A stretch of 64,000 nt of DNA from Actinoplanes nipponensis (lineage in GTDB: Bacteria; Actinomycetota; Actinomycetes; Mycobacteriales; Micromonosporaceae), in contig NZ_BOMQ01000060.1 in assembly GCF_016862275.1 (NCBI RefSeq), positions 62,001 through 126,000 on the forward strand, read 5' to 3'. The notes under the pieces are model-generated. The model saw nothing but the letters and a program-made list of their open reading frames with translations, was not told where the DNA came from and made no database searches. The translations under genes and the position numbers were made by a program. Shown here one piece after another: positions 1 to 9,252 of this stretch; positions within the stretch are counted from its first letter, which is position 1, and every line of letters starts with the position of its first letter.

Positions 1-642
1 CCCACCGTTACGGCGGTCGCCGCGTGCGCCGGCAACCGGATCACCCCAGCCGGTATGAAGATCCTGAAGGACAACGGCATCGAACTGCTCACCGTGGATT
101 GGTCGAAGGACGCCGCCGACGACGCGCTGCTGGCCGAAGCGCAGCGCAGGGCGGACGCCGGGTGCAGCCGGTTCGTGGCCGCGTCTAACGACAGCCGGTT
201 CGCTCGGCTCGCCGATCTCGGCGACCTGGAGGTCCTGATCTGGGCGACGCAGAAGCCCCGCACGGCCTACATCGAGCGTGCTGTCCAGGTCTACCGGTTG
301 CCAGTCCCCGCAGCGGCCTCCACCGTAGCGAGCACAACGCCGAGGAAGGCGCCAGCCGACCCCTCCGGAAAAGCCGGCGCCGTACGCGAAAGCCGTAGGC
401 CCGTGTCCGCCACAACCAAGGTCATTCCGTCGACGCACAACGCCGCGCCCGACACGAGGTCTGAGCGGCCCGCTTCGGACCACCCATCAGTGCTGGCGCC
501 ATGGGGCTTTGCCATGCCACCGGCGGCCCGGCCGGTACTGGCGGGCGTGGGCGTGCTCGTCGCCGGGCTTCTCTTCGGTACCGGTGCAGCGCTCGGTGAG
601 CTGACCGTACGCCATCTGCACCGCCAGCTCACCCTTCGTTGA
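1..642 (+). CDS. NYN/PIN-like domain protein with C-terminal membrane anchor (5' truncated by window)
   Basis: The frame is open from base 1, so the true start lies upstream; an ATG at 55 is only an internal candidate. The N-terminal part (to about base 300) has the rhythm of a NYN/LabA-type PIN-like nuclease domain: an acidic pair followed by a helix rich in Ala and Leu (DAADDALLAEAQ), then VAASNDSRFARLADLG, which resembles the 'SxDxDF' strand of NYN proteins. A Pro/Ala/Ser-rich linker of about 70 residues follows, then one hydrophobic segment (PVLAGVGVLVAGLLFGTGAA) and a short basic tail, suggesting a tail-anchored membrane protein. The NYN assignment is from pattern only; the full catalytic acid set cannot be checked because the N-terminus is missing. 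Confidence 0.5.
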   Translation, partial: PTVTAVAACAGNRITPAGMKILKDNGIELLTVDWSKDAADDALLAEAQRRADAGCSRFVAASNDSRFARLADLGDLEVLIWATQKPRTAYIERAVQVYRLPVPAAASTVASTTPRKAPADPSGKAGAVRESRRPVSATTKVIPSTHNAAPDTRSERPASDHPSVLAPWGFAMPPAARPVLAGVGVLVAGLLFGTGAALGELTVRHLHRQLTLR

Positions 643-1017
643 ATTCAGCGCTCCGAGGCCGGGGCCGTGCCGCGGTCCCCGGCCAACCAGAGATGCCGAA
701 GACCGTTGACAGGATCGAATCCTTCGGTGCATTCGGGCAGGTCAATCACACTTCAAAATGCACGCGCCCGGCCGGATGATCTGCTTCTCGAACGGACTCG
801 CCGCGCCCGTACCAGCCAACGAATTAGCACGTCCGTTCCACAAGGGAGGACGCGCTGCCGTGATCTTGGAAACCACTTACCTCGGGCTCGCAGCTCCCTG
901 ACCTGCAGTTTCTGATATCGCAGTATTCGCTGGGATAGCACATATGTACGTAGCCACATTTTTGTCGTACCCACCTGCCAAACTCCTGCCCGAATCAGAA
1001 ACACCTTGGGGAGGATC
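643..1017. other. Intergenic region upstream of the first Wadjet operon
   Basis: I see no convincing gene here; short open frames have unnatural composition. The region must hold the promoter of the downstream operon. A purine-rich ribosome site (GGGGAGG, 1008-1014) lies three bases before the ATG at 1018. Confidence 0.4.
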
Positions 1018-2532
1018 ATGAACGCGGACTGGTGGCGGGGCATCGAGCCGGATATGTGGAGGTTTGCCGGGGAGCCTCGTGGTGACGCCCGCGAAGACTA
1101 CGCGGCTGTCCTGTCTGCGTTGCTCCGGCTCAGCGGCACCTCTGCGATGTCCACCATGCAGGACATCGCGGCGCAGATGGCCCAGGAGGGCTATCAGGAG
1201 CCGATGACCTCGGAGCTTCTTCGCGATCGCCTGGACGAGCTGGTTCAGATGCGGCTTGTTCTGGTGTTCCTGAGCCCGACGGCAGCGCGAGAGGATTTGC
1301 GGGACGGCAACCGCAGACAGGAAGCGTGGTCGCTCAGTAAAAAGGGCCGCATTATCGTGCGGTCGGTCCGGGATGCAATTAATGATCTTAACCGTGTGCT
1401 CGCCCTGCCGCCGCGTTTAATCGATTCTATCCAAGAAACGTTGCGTCAGCTGCTCCTGCACTTTCACGACGAGCCAATGCGGCTGGCATTGGATGTTGCG
1501 GCGGTGCGGTCACATGTCGCGCAGCTCCTCAATGCTGCTGGTGACTACTACGAGGCGACTCGCATGCTCAACCAGCACGACGTCACCGATGATGAGGTGT
1601 TCGGCGAGAGCCGGCGCCGGATCATGACGGTGCTGCGGCAGTTCGTTCAGCACACGCAAGCGGCGCTCGTTCCCCTACGGCGCAGTTTGGACGACGTCCG
1701 CCTGACGGGGTACGACGTCATTGCCGAGGCCGCCGCTCCGGGCGCCGGCGCAGTGTTCGCTGACACCACAGCCTGGGTCGATGACGCAGTGACGCAGCTG
1801 AAAAGTCTGGACGCATGGTTCGTGCAGGGCGGCAACATCGACAAGATCATCGACTCGGCGAACTTTGCCATCGACGCCCTGCTGTCTGCCATCATGCGTC
1901 GCTACCATGCCGCCCACCGCGCGAGTGATCTTGCCGCGGACTTCCGGCAGCTGGCCTACATGATTCACGCCCAGGAGAACGACTCCGACGCGTATGCGGT
2001 GTTCGCCGCGGCGACGGGGCTGTGGGCCGCTCAGCATCCCCGAGGAAGCAGCGACGAGGACGACGTGCGTCCGGTGGAATGGTCCGAGCACACACTCGGC
2101 ATTGCCATGCCTGTCGTGCTCGGCCGTCGGCCGGCCACGACGACACCGGGCCCACGCGCCGCCCGGCAGCTGGAGAATCTTGCTCTCAAACGAGAGGCAG
2201 AAGAGCAGGCGGCCCTGGCAGAAATGGCGCGTTGGGCCGACTTGTCTGCCGGCTTGGTGACCCCAGGGATCGTGAACCTGGACTTCTTCACCGGCGTCGA
2301 CGACGAGCACCTCGAGATCCTGGTCGAGCTGATCGAAGAGGCGATGGACAGTTTCGACCCCGATCTTGGGTACGGAGAGGCGTTGACTTTGCGATGCCGG
2401 CTTCGGCTAGCCCCGGGCCGGCCCGGTGTCGTGCACCGCGTGCTTGCGGGTGATGGCTTCCTCACAGCGCCCGACGTCCTGATCGAAATCTCACAGATCG
2501 ACCATCAGCCCAGGCTGGCAGGCACGCGATGA
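1018..2532 (+). CDS. jetA: Wadjet type III-like subunit A, DUF2397/TIGR02677 family
   Basis: First gene of a four-gene operon whose members match, in order, the TIGR02677, TIGR02678, TIGR02680 and TIGR02679 families, the set used for type III Wadjet plasmid-defence systems. The 504-aa protein has the usual length. Its N-terminal ~110 residues look like a winged-helix module (MSTMQDIAAQMAQEGYQEPM, then SLSKKGRIIVRSV), as in the kleisin-like JetA subunits; the middle and C-terminus are helical with acidic patches. The family role is to bridge the SMC-like heads in a DNA-translocating complex that recognises small circular DNA. An in-frame TTG at 1006 is possible, but ATG 1018 with GGGGAGG in front fits better. 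The stop overlaps the next start by four bases (ATGA), so the two are translationally coupled. Confidence 0.85.
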   Translation: MNADWWRGIEPDMWRFAGEPRGDAREDYAAVLSALLRLSGTSAMSTMQDIAAQMAQEGYQEPMTSELLRDRLDELVQMRLVLVFLSPTAAREDLRDGNRRQEAWSLSKKGRIIVRSVRDAINDLNRVLALPPRLIDSIQETLRQLLLHFHDEPMRLALDVAAVRSHVAQLLNAAGDYYEATRMLNQHDVTDDEVFGESRRRIMTVLRQFVQHTQAALVPLRRSLDDVRLTGYDVIAEAAAPGAGAVFADTTAWVDDAVTQLKSLDAWFVQGGNIDKIIDSANFAIDALLSAIMRRYHAAHRASDLAADFRQLAYMIHAQENDSDAYAVFAAATGLWAAQHPRGSSDEDDVRPVEWSEHTLGIAMPVVLGRRPATTTPGPRAARQLENLALKREAEEQAALAEMARWADLSAGLVTPGIVNLDFFTGVDDEHLEILVELIEEAMDSFDPDLGYGEALTLRCRLRLAPGRPGVVHRVLAGDGFLTAPDVLIEISQIDHQPRLAGTR

Positions 2533-3830
2533 ACGACTTGGATACCGCGTTCGACCTGCCCGAAGATCCCCAAAGCAGCGAGCTGACGCCCATCATCTCG
2601 GCCCTTCTGAAAGAGCCGCTGCTGACCGAGGAGTCGAGGCCGGACATCTACCGGCTGGCTCGGCACCGCGACAAGGAGCTGCTTGGCTGGTTCCAGAGCA
2701 ACGCGGGGTGGCACGTCAAGACATCGGAATTTGGGCGCTTCATCAGGCTGTTCAAACGCCGGCAGGAACCACCGCGTGACCGCTGCGTGCTCGCCGGCCC
2801 CGGTGGTGGCCCGTCATCGCCGCTGGTCCTGGTGTTGCTCAGTTTGATCGGAGAGCAGTTGTGGCGTCGACCTATGGCCACCTACGGCGGCCTGCAACGC
2901 GAAGTCATTCGAGTGTGCGCCGGCGAGTCAGCGCGAGATGCCCTGCCCGCCTTCAAAGTTGTCGCCGAAGCTGGCGAGTCGAAGGCTCGCGCCGACCAGC
3001 ACCGGCGGGCGTTCGTCGAAGCGCTGGAGCTCCTGCGGCATTGGCATGTCATCAGCACCGATCGACCCCTGACGGCCGACGAGCATGCCGCCAGCAACGA
3101 CGTCGTGATCACTTGTGACCCGGAACGGCTGAACGACTTCCTCGCGGTAACAGCCCTCTCCCAGATGCCTATCGACCTCGATCAACCGAAGACCCACGTC
3201 GCCGTCCTTTGCCAAGACCAGCAAGACCTGCCTGAGCACGCCTCCGAGAGCCAGCAGGACTTACAGCGACGCCACCGGGCGCTGCGGGCCGTACTCGACG
3301 ACGCCGCCGTAACGCTCAACCACGAAGGCCCAGTGGCCCGCTATCTCTCCACGTCGGGTGGACGGCGGCAGGCCCTGCAGACCGCGATGGTGGCCGGACT
3401 CAACTGCTTCGTACGGCGCGATGTCTGGCTCACCTGCGACGCTGACCAAGCAACGACGGATCTGGAATTCCCGCACACTCAGTCCATCCGAGGACAGGCG
3501 GCACTCCTGATCGTGCACTGGCTCCGGGCCCACAGGCCCGAAAGCGTTCAAATTGAGCAATGCGTAGCCGTCATCGAACAAGCGATGTCCGCTCACAGTG
3601 ACTGGGCGAGAAGCCACCGCGCCGCCGGCTCGATCCAAGCCCTGACCAAGGACGCGCTGGTCACTCTGGAACGGGCCGGTGTTCTCGCTCGCCGAGCCGA
3701 CAATCCCGCCGAGTGGGTTCCCACCGGCGCTCACTTCTTCTGGCAGGTCCGCCTCAGCAGCCCTGAGCGACAAGCAGCGACGCCCCCCATCGCGGACGAC
3801 CTTTTCACACAGGACGGTAGCCATGACTGA
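2529..3830 (+). CDS. jetB: Wadjet type III-like subunit B, DUF2398/TIGR02678 family
   Basis: 433 aa. The N-terminus (residues 17-75) carries the recognisable family pattern: ISALLKEPLLTEESRPDIYR, then a helix, then LLGWFQSNAGWHVKTSEFGR and a basic KRR. This region corresponds to the KITE-like winged-helix subunit that binds the kleisin in SMC-related complexes. The ATG overlaps the stop of the upstream gene (ATGA), and the 3' end overlaps the SMC gene by eight bases, as expected for subunits made in fixed ratio. No catalytic motif is expected or seen. Function is assigned from family and operon order; the C-terminal half is not distinctive by eye. Confidence 0.85.
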   Translation: MNDLDTAFDLPEDPQSSELTPIISALLKEPLLTEESRPDIYRLARHRDKELLGWFQSNAGWHVKTSEFGRFIRLFKRRQEPPRDRCVLAGPGGGPSSPLVLVLLSLIGEQLWRRPMATYGGLQREVIRVCAGESARDALPAFKVVAEAGESKARADQHRRAFVEALELLRHWHVISTDRPLTADEHAASNDVVITCDPERLNDFLAVTALSQMPIDLDQPKTHVAVLCQDQQDLPEHASESQQDLQRRHRALRAVLDDAAVTLNHEGPVARYLSTSGGRRQALQTAMVAGLNCFVRRDVWLTCDADQATTDLEFPHTQSIRGQAALLIVHWLRAHRPESVQIEQCVAVIEQAMSAHSDWARSHRAAGSIQALTKDALVTLERAGVLARRADNPAEWVPTGAHFFWQVRLSSPERQAATPPIADDLFTQDGSHD

Positions 3831-6800
3831 CCAGCTCAAGCCGCCCACAGAGGTCACCTTGTTCGACGGGCTCAACACCGCTCGCCCACTGAATGTCGAC
3901 GCCGAACCAGGCGCGACCGGCCGCTGGCAGCCGGTCCGGGCCGGAGTGGTGAACTCCTGGGCATGGATCGACGAACAATTTCTGTTCCGCGACGGCTGGA
4001 CAGCCCTCGTCGGCCCTAACGGATCCGGCAAGTCGCTCACCAGCGGCGGTTGGGTTCCGACCATGCTCGACGGCGATGTGCGCCCGGCGGCCTTGTCGAT
4101 GTCACAGCGCGCCAGTGGCACCCTGGCCGATCGCCATCACAACCGCAACCCGGATCGCGAGAAGACGGGTCTCTGGTGGCTGGAGTTCGGCCTTCGCGGC
4201 ACCGACGAGGCGACGCAGTGGTTCACGCTCGGCTTGTGGATCAGGTGGCGCGGCGCTAACGCCGACCGACTGGAACAGGCATGGTTCACCGTGCCCGCCC
4301 GAGTCGGTAGCGAGCTCATTCTTCAACGTGACTCCGTACCGGCCGACATCGACGGACTCACCGAGCAGCTCACCGCACTCAACGGGCAGCTGTTCACCTC
4401 GCACGACCGTCTCCTGAAAGCCGCCAACCGGCAGCACACCAGCGTTCACGACGACTCGGCCTATGCCGAGGCCGTGCGTACTCAGCTATTCCCCATGATC
4501 GACGGCGATCAGATGGACGCGATGACCAGTGTGCTGCGGGCGCTACGCAGCGTGCGCGTCAACGACCGGATGACGGCGAACGAGATGCACAGCACTCTGA
4601 CATCTGCACTGCCGGCCCTTCCGTCGCAATACACCGGGCTGCTGGCCAACAACCTCGGTCAGCTCGAGGACCTGCAAGGCAAGCTCGACAAAGCTGGTCA
4701 CGAACGCGACCTGCTGGTTCGGCTCTCCCGCTTGTACGTCCGCTATGCCGACAACGCCGCAGCCGTCATCGCTTACGCCGTATTGGCTGCTGCTGCCGAG
4801 GTCCAACGAGCCGAAAAAGCGGCCGCCGACCTGGAACGTGAAACCGGTGAGGAAAAGCGCCGACAAACCGCGGCGGACGAGGCACACCGCGAGGCCGAGC
4901 AAGAACTGGCGAAGCTCCGCATCAGCGCCGAGGTGCTCAAAAACCGAACGCAAGGTCATCCGGGCGCACACCTGCCTGCGATGACCGGAATGGTCAAAGC
5001 CGCCCAGGAGACAGCAAGACTCGCCGCCTCCCATGCAGATCAGCGGCTTCAAGAGTCCGGTCGCGCCCGAAAAGAGCAAGACGAGGCCACTGAGGTTTTC
5101 ACGACGAACGCCCGGCACGTGTCGACGCTTGCCAACAAGACACGCGAGCACGCCCAGGTGGTCAAGGCCGAGGCCTTCTGCGAACCCATACGACAAGTAA
5201 CCACCCTGCTGACCTCAGGGCTCGATCAGGATGCGCACCTTGAAGCAAACGGCATTCCCGCTGCGGCCGAGGCGGTGTCCACCTGGGTCCATCAGCGAGA
5301 AACCACGATACAAAAGATCCACGCAGCGAACTCCGAGGTCGAGGCCCGTCAACGCGCACAAGACCAGGCTGAAGGCAGACACCACACGGCCGCGACAGAA
5401 CTCCGCGACGCTCAACAGCAGGTCGAGGCAGACCAGCAACTCGTCGACACGCAAGACGCCGACGCCCAGCGAACGCTGGAAGAGTTCAACACTGAGCACG
5501 GCGCCGTGCTGGGCCGCGTCCCGATGGTCTTGCTGGCCTCGATACCGCTGAACCCCGGCGAGGTCAGTCGATGGGCAGATCAAGCACTCAACAAAGCCAT
5601 CGGCGAGATCAACCTCGCAAAAGTCGAAGCCGACGCAGCAGCAGCTACTCGCCGCGCAGACTTGGCAGCACAACTGCTCGTGGCCGCCGAGGCCGACGCG
5701 GCCCGAGCGGTCGACGCTGCACAACGGTCAGGAAGCCAACTCACCGCGACACTCGCAGACCTGCCGGACGCCCCGTCGACGACAATCCGATGGGCCACCA
5801 CCCTCCAGGACGCTGCAGTCACCGACGACTTCGAACAACCCACCGGCGACGATCAGGCCATCACCGACGCGGACGAGCGCGCACGGGCGCTGCGGCGGGC
5901 CAGCGACGACATCGGTGAAGCGCAAGGCCATCAGCACCGCGCGGACGAGGACGCCGCCCATGCCGGTGCCACGGCAGAGAACCTTTCGCAGGCCAGTGAG
6001 ATCCATCGGCGGCAGCTGACCCGGCGCGACGACGAGGTCGCAGCATTCCTGGGTCAGGTTCAGCAGTGGACGTCCGGCCTGCGCGTCCTCGTGCTCGAAC
6101 CTGATGAGATACCGGACCTTTCAGCCGCCCGCGATGGTGACCTCTCCTCCCACGCGCTGCGCGTGGCCGACGCCCAGAGACGCGCAGAACCTCCGCTGCG
6201 GGACCGCATCATGCACGCCGAGCGCGCCGCCGAGCAGCTCGGCGTCGAACGTAACCAACTGCTCGTCAAGATCGCTGAACGGGAAACCGGCCAAGCGACG
6301 CCGCCTGCGCCGAGCTGGAGGCCCGACCGATCTAGCCGACAAGGCGCGCCATTCTGGGATCTCGTCGACTTCGCGCCATCAATCACCGAGGACCGCCAAG
6401 CCGCAATCGAAGGTGCCTTGCTGGTCGGCGGACTCCTAGACGCCTGGGTCGACCCCCACTGCGTAAACGCTGACCCGGGCGACACCTTGCTTCGGCCAGC
6501 TCCGGCAGTGAGCGGGCCCAGCCTCGCTGATGTTCTCGTGGCGCACCCGAACGCCGAGACCAACGCTGAACACATCGAGCAGATCCTGCGCGGCATCTCG
6601 CTGAGCGCTCCGACAATCGACGGAACCGTTTTAGCCGCAGACCAGTGGCACACACCCTGGCTGACAGCAGCGGCGCCGGCAGGATGGCAACCCCAATACA
6701 TCGGCGCAGCCGCACGCGCCGAACGGCAACGCCAGGAGCTGGAACAGCTACGCGCGCAGCTTGCCGAGCTGGAGCCGCGAGTTATGGCAGCATCGGACAA

Positions 6801-9252
6801 GGTCGTCGAGCTGCGAGAGCTCCTTGCCGTTCTTGGCCAGGAGGCGCATCTGCCGAACTTCGACAGCCTCGTACGCGAGCGCGACCAGCTAGTCGCGACC
6901 AACGCCGCAGTGGTGGCCGCACAGTCGGCCAACCGCGACGCCACGACGCGGGCCGGCATCAGCGCCAAGAAAGCCGAGGACGCTTGGCAGACGGCAGCCG
7001 CCTCGTGTGCAACCGCTCGCGTTCCGGTCGACGCCGCCGCCATCGAAGCGGCCGCCCGAGCGTGCGCGACGGCGATCCGGCACCTGCACGAGAGCCGGAC
7101 CGTGGTCCAACTTCTCGTCGCCGCCCAGTCGGCCAACCACGACGCCACGACGCGGGCCGGCATCAGCACCCAGAAAGCCGAGGACGCTTGGCAGACGGCA
7201 GCCGCCTCGTGTGCAACCGCCCGCGTTCCGGTCGACGCCACCGCCATCGAAGCCGCCGCCCGAGCGTGCGCGACGGCGATCCGGCAGCTGCACGAGAGCC
7301 GGACCGTGGTCCAACTTCTCGTCGCCGCGATGACCAGCCGCACTGCTCAAATCGGCGAGAAGGCGGCACTCGATTCCGAACTTGACGCCGCGCAGCTCGC
7401 CCTGACGGCGGCAGAGCAGCGCGACCGGCAGGTCCGTTCCAGTCGAGCAGCACTGCCCCATTTCACCGAGCTGGAAGCCGGTCTCCAGGAGCTCGCCGCC
7501 TCGGAAGTGCGCAAGGAGCAGGCCGAAGCAGCCGAACGGCGAACCCGTGGCGACTATGAACAAGCCCGCACGGCGACCGACCTTTCCCGCACCGAGCGCC
7601 GACGGGTGGCTACCACCCAGGACGGTCGCCAGCTACCGGTAGAACGTGATGCCCTGGACCACTTCAGGGCAGATGTCCGGCGACTGGCCGCCTCGTGTGC
7701 TGCGTGGGTTCAGAGCAGTGAGCGGCTGCAGCTGGAACGCGGCCACGCCCAGAAGGCTGTAGTCGCGGCAACCGAGGCCCTCCGCCAAGCCAAGCGCGCC
7801 GAAGTTGAAGCCCAGAACAGACAAGAAGCCGCCGACGCTAAGCAGTACCAGCTCGATGAGGAAACCAGGCTCTACGAGAAGCCCTATCGAGACATGCTCG
7901 AAGAGCTCCGCATTAACGGCGAAGCCCAAGAGGAACTCGGACGGCAGTCCGAGCGTCACCGTGAACTGAGGCGCGCCGCAGAGATTCTGCTGGGCCGTCT
8001 CGAAGAACGAGCGACGACGACCGCGACCGTACTCAACGCAGCCCACGAGGATCGGCGCATCGCCGACGAGCAACTCAACGAGCTGTTCGACCACAACATG
8101 ATCGCCGACATCACCGACGGCGACAGCTACCAACGCCCAGCGGACTCACAACAGAGCAGCAAGCTCGCACAACGGTTGACACGGCACAGCAATACTGAGC
8201 ACGCCCGCGACCAACTCAAGCGTGAGGGCCACCTGCTCAACACCGAACTGCGCCGGGTAGCCGAGGTGTTCCTCCGTATGGGCCGTCACATCATCGACCA
8301 AGAATTCGGCACCGCCGGCCTGCGGCGAATCGTGCTCGCTGAGAGCGTTACCGCCGCGGACACCGGTAACGGCAAGTCGCTCAAGCAGGCTGTCGACGAG
8401 ATCAGCGACCGGCTCGAACGTCTACAGAACGACTACGACGAGCAGTTGCGCAAAGAGATCAAGGGATCTCTGCTCGAGCAGCTCCGCGGTCAGATCCTCA
8501 CCCGGATCCAGCTCGCTGACGACATCGTTAAAGGCATCTCTAAAACGCTCAAAGGAGTGAGGACCGGCGTCGAGAACGTCGGCGTCCGCATCGCGTGGGA
8601 CCGCCGGACCGACGATCCCGAAGCTGTGGAAGCGCTCTACCACATCGAAAAGCCCAACGCCGACGGCAACTACGACGACATGTACAACTTCTTCACGACG
8701 CGGCTGAGGACCGAGTCCGGCAATGAGACGACCGCCGAGCGGATCGCCCGCGTCTTCGACTACCGCAACTGGTTCGCCTGGAAGATCGAAGTCACCCACA
8801 AGGCTTTCTCCGACGACGCCCACCCCGGAGAAGTCTTCAAAGAGATCACCAGCCGCAGAAACCCGCTCGATACCTTGTCCACCGGCGAGAAGCGCCTCGC
8901 CAGCATGCTGCCGCTGCTCGCCGCCATCCGTTCCTTCTACGCGACCCCCGGCCACAACGGCCCTCGGCTCGCCTATATCGACGAACTTGACGCGGCGTTG
9001 GACAAAACCAATCTACGTATGCTCCTTCACCTTCTTCGCGACTGGGACTTCGATGTCATCTCCACACTTCCCAGCATGAACAAACTCCTCGTGCCCGAGG
9101 TGCGCTCGACCGCCATCCACAAGATCATCAAGAGCTCGGGCGGCAACCGGTTCAGCATCCCGTACATCTGGGACGGGACCGGGTTGCCCCAAGCTGTACG
9201 CATCGCTGTGCCAGGAGCCAACGCCAGCGACGAAGGCGGCCCCGCCGCATGA
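3823..9252 (+). CDS. jetC: Wadjet type III-like SMC ATPase, TIGR02680 family
   Basis: SMC-like ATPase of 1809 aa, the motor of the complex. Residues 64-71 are a Walker A loop (GPNGSGKS). Long Ala/Glu/Arg/Gln-rich coiled coils follow, with a central globular stretch around residues 830-960 that would be the hinge. A second long coil leads to the C-terminal head, with a signature loop at 1685-1689 (LSTGE) and Walker B AYIDELDAAL with D1720 and E1721. I chose ATG 3823 because it starts just before Walker A at the usual distance and overlaps the upstream stop; the frame is open earlier, but that part is antiparallel to nothing conserved. Odd feature: residues ~1034-1169 are two near-identical 68-residue copies (see the repeat at 6922). 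Family knowledge: ATP-driven DNA loop extrusion that feeds plasmid DNA to JetD. Confidence 0.9.
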   Translation: MTDQLKPPTEVTLFDGLNTARPLNVDAEPGATGRWQPVRAGVVNSWAWIDEQFLFRDGWTALVGPNGSGKSLTSGGWVPTMLDGDVRPAALSMSQRASGTLADRHHNRNPDREKTGLWWLEFGLRGTDEATQWFTLGLWIRWRGANADRLEQAWFTVPARVGSELILQRDSVPADIDGLTEQLTALNGQLFTSHDRLLKAANRQHTSVHDDSAYAEAVRTQLFPMIDGDQMDAMTSVLRALRSVRVNDRMTANEMHSTLTSALPALPSQYTGLLANNLGQLEDLQGKLDKAGHERDLLVRLSRLYVRYADNAAAVIAYAVLAAAAEVQRAEKAAADLERETGEEKRRQTAADEAHREAEQELAKLRISAEVLKNRTQGHPGAHLPAMTGMVKAAQETARLAASHADQRLQESGRARKEQDEATEVFTTNARHVSTLANKTREHAQVVKAEAFCEPIRQVTTLLTSGLDQDAHLEANGIPAAAEAVSTWVHQRETTIQKIHAANSEVEARQRAQDQAEGRHHTAATELRDAQQQVEADQQLVDTQDADAQRTLEEFNTEHGAVLGRVPMVLLASIPLNPGEVSRWADQALNKAIGEINLAKVEADAAAATRRADLAAQLLVAAEADAARAVDAAQRSGSQLTATLADLPDAPSTTIRWATTLQDAAVTDDFEQPTGDDQAITDADERARALRRASDDIGEAQGHQHRADEDAAHAGATAENLSQASEIHRRQLTRRDDEVAAFLGQVQQWTSGLRVLVLEPDEIPDLSAARDGDLSSHALRVADAQRRAEPPLRDRIMHAERAAEQLGVERNQLLVKIAERETGQATPPAPSWRPDRSSRQGAPFWDLVDFAPSITEDRQAAIEGALLVGGLLDAWVDPHCVNADPGDTLLRPAPAVSGPSLADVLVAHPNAETNAEHIEQILRGISLSAPTIDGTVLAADQWHTPWLTAAAPAGWQPQYIGAAARAERQRQELEQLRAQLAELEPRVMAASDKVVELRELLAVLGQEAHLPNFDSLVRERDQLVATNAAVVAAQSANRDATTRAGISAKKAEDAWQTAAASCATARVPVDAAAIEAAARACATAIRHLHESRTVVQLLVAAQSANHDATTRAGISTQKAEDAWQTAAASCATARVPVDATAIEAAARACATAIRQLHESRTVVQLLVAAMTSRTAQIGEKAALDSELDAAQLALTAAEQRDRQVRSSRAALPHFTELEAGLQELAASEVRKEQAEAAERRTRGDYEQARTATDLSRTERRRVATTQDGRQLPVERDALDHFRADVRRLAASCAAWVQSSERLQLERGHAQKAVVAATEALRQAKRAEVEAQNRQEAADAKQYQLDEETRLYEKPYRDMLEELRINGEAQEELGRQSERHRELRRAAEILLGRLEERATTTATVLNAAHEDRRIADEQLNELFDHNMIADITDGDSYQRPADSQQSSKLAQRLTRHSNTEHARDQLKREGHLLNTELRRVAEVFLRMGRHIIDQEFGTAGLRRIVLAESVTAADTGNGKSLKQAVDEISDRLERLQNDYDEQLRKEIKGSLLEQLRGQILTRIQLADDIVKGISKTLKGVRTGVENVGVRIAWDRRTDDPEAVEALYHIEKPNADGNYDDMYNFFTTRLRTESGNETTAERIARVFDYRNWFAWKIEVTHKAFSDDAHPGEVFKEITSRRNPLDTLSTGEKRLASMLPLLAAIRSFYATPGHNGPRLAYIDELDAALDKTNLRMLLHLLRDWDFDVISTLPSMNKLLVPEVRSTAIHKIIKSSGGNRFSIPYIWDGTGLPQAVRIAVPGANASDEGGPAA
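6922..7329 (+). repeat. In-frame 204-bp tandem duplication inside the SMC-like gene
   Basis: Two direct copies, 6922-7125 and 7126-7329, differ at about eight positions by my reading (about 96% identical). Each encodes 68 residues beginning QSAN and ending VVQLLVAA. The period is a multiple of three and the sequence lies in the post-hinge coiled coil, so it lengthens the predicted arm without breaking the frame. Confidence 0.95.

Noticed and set aside
667..915. Open reading frame of 82 codons before the first Wadjet operon
   Set aside because: Composition (Arg/Ser/Pro-rich, no pattern) and lack of a ribosome site make it unlikely to be a gene.
6922..7329. CRISPR-like direct repeats
   Set aside because: There are only two adjacent 204-bp copies without spacers, in frame within a coiled coil; this is a tandem duplication.
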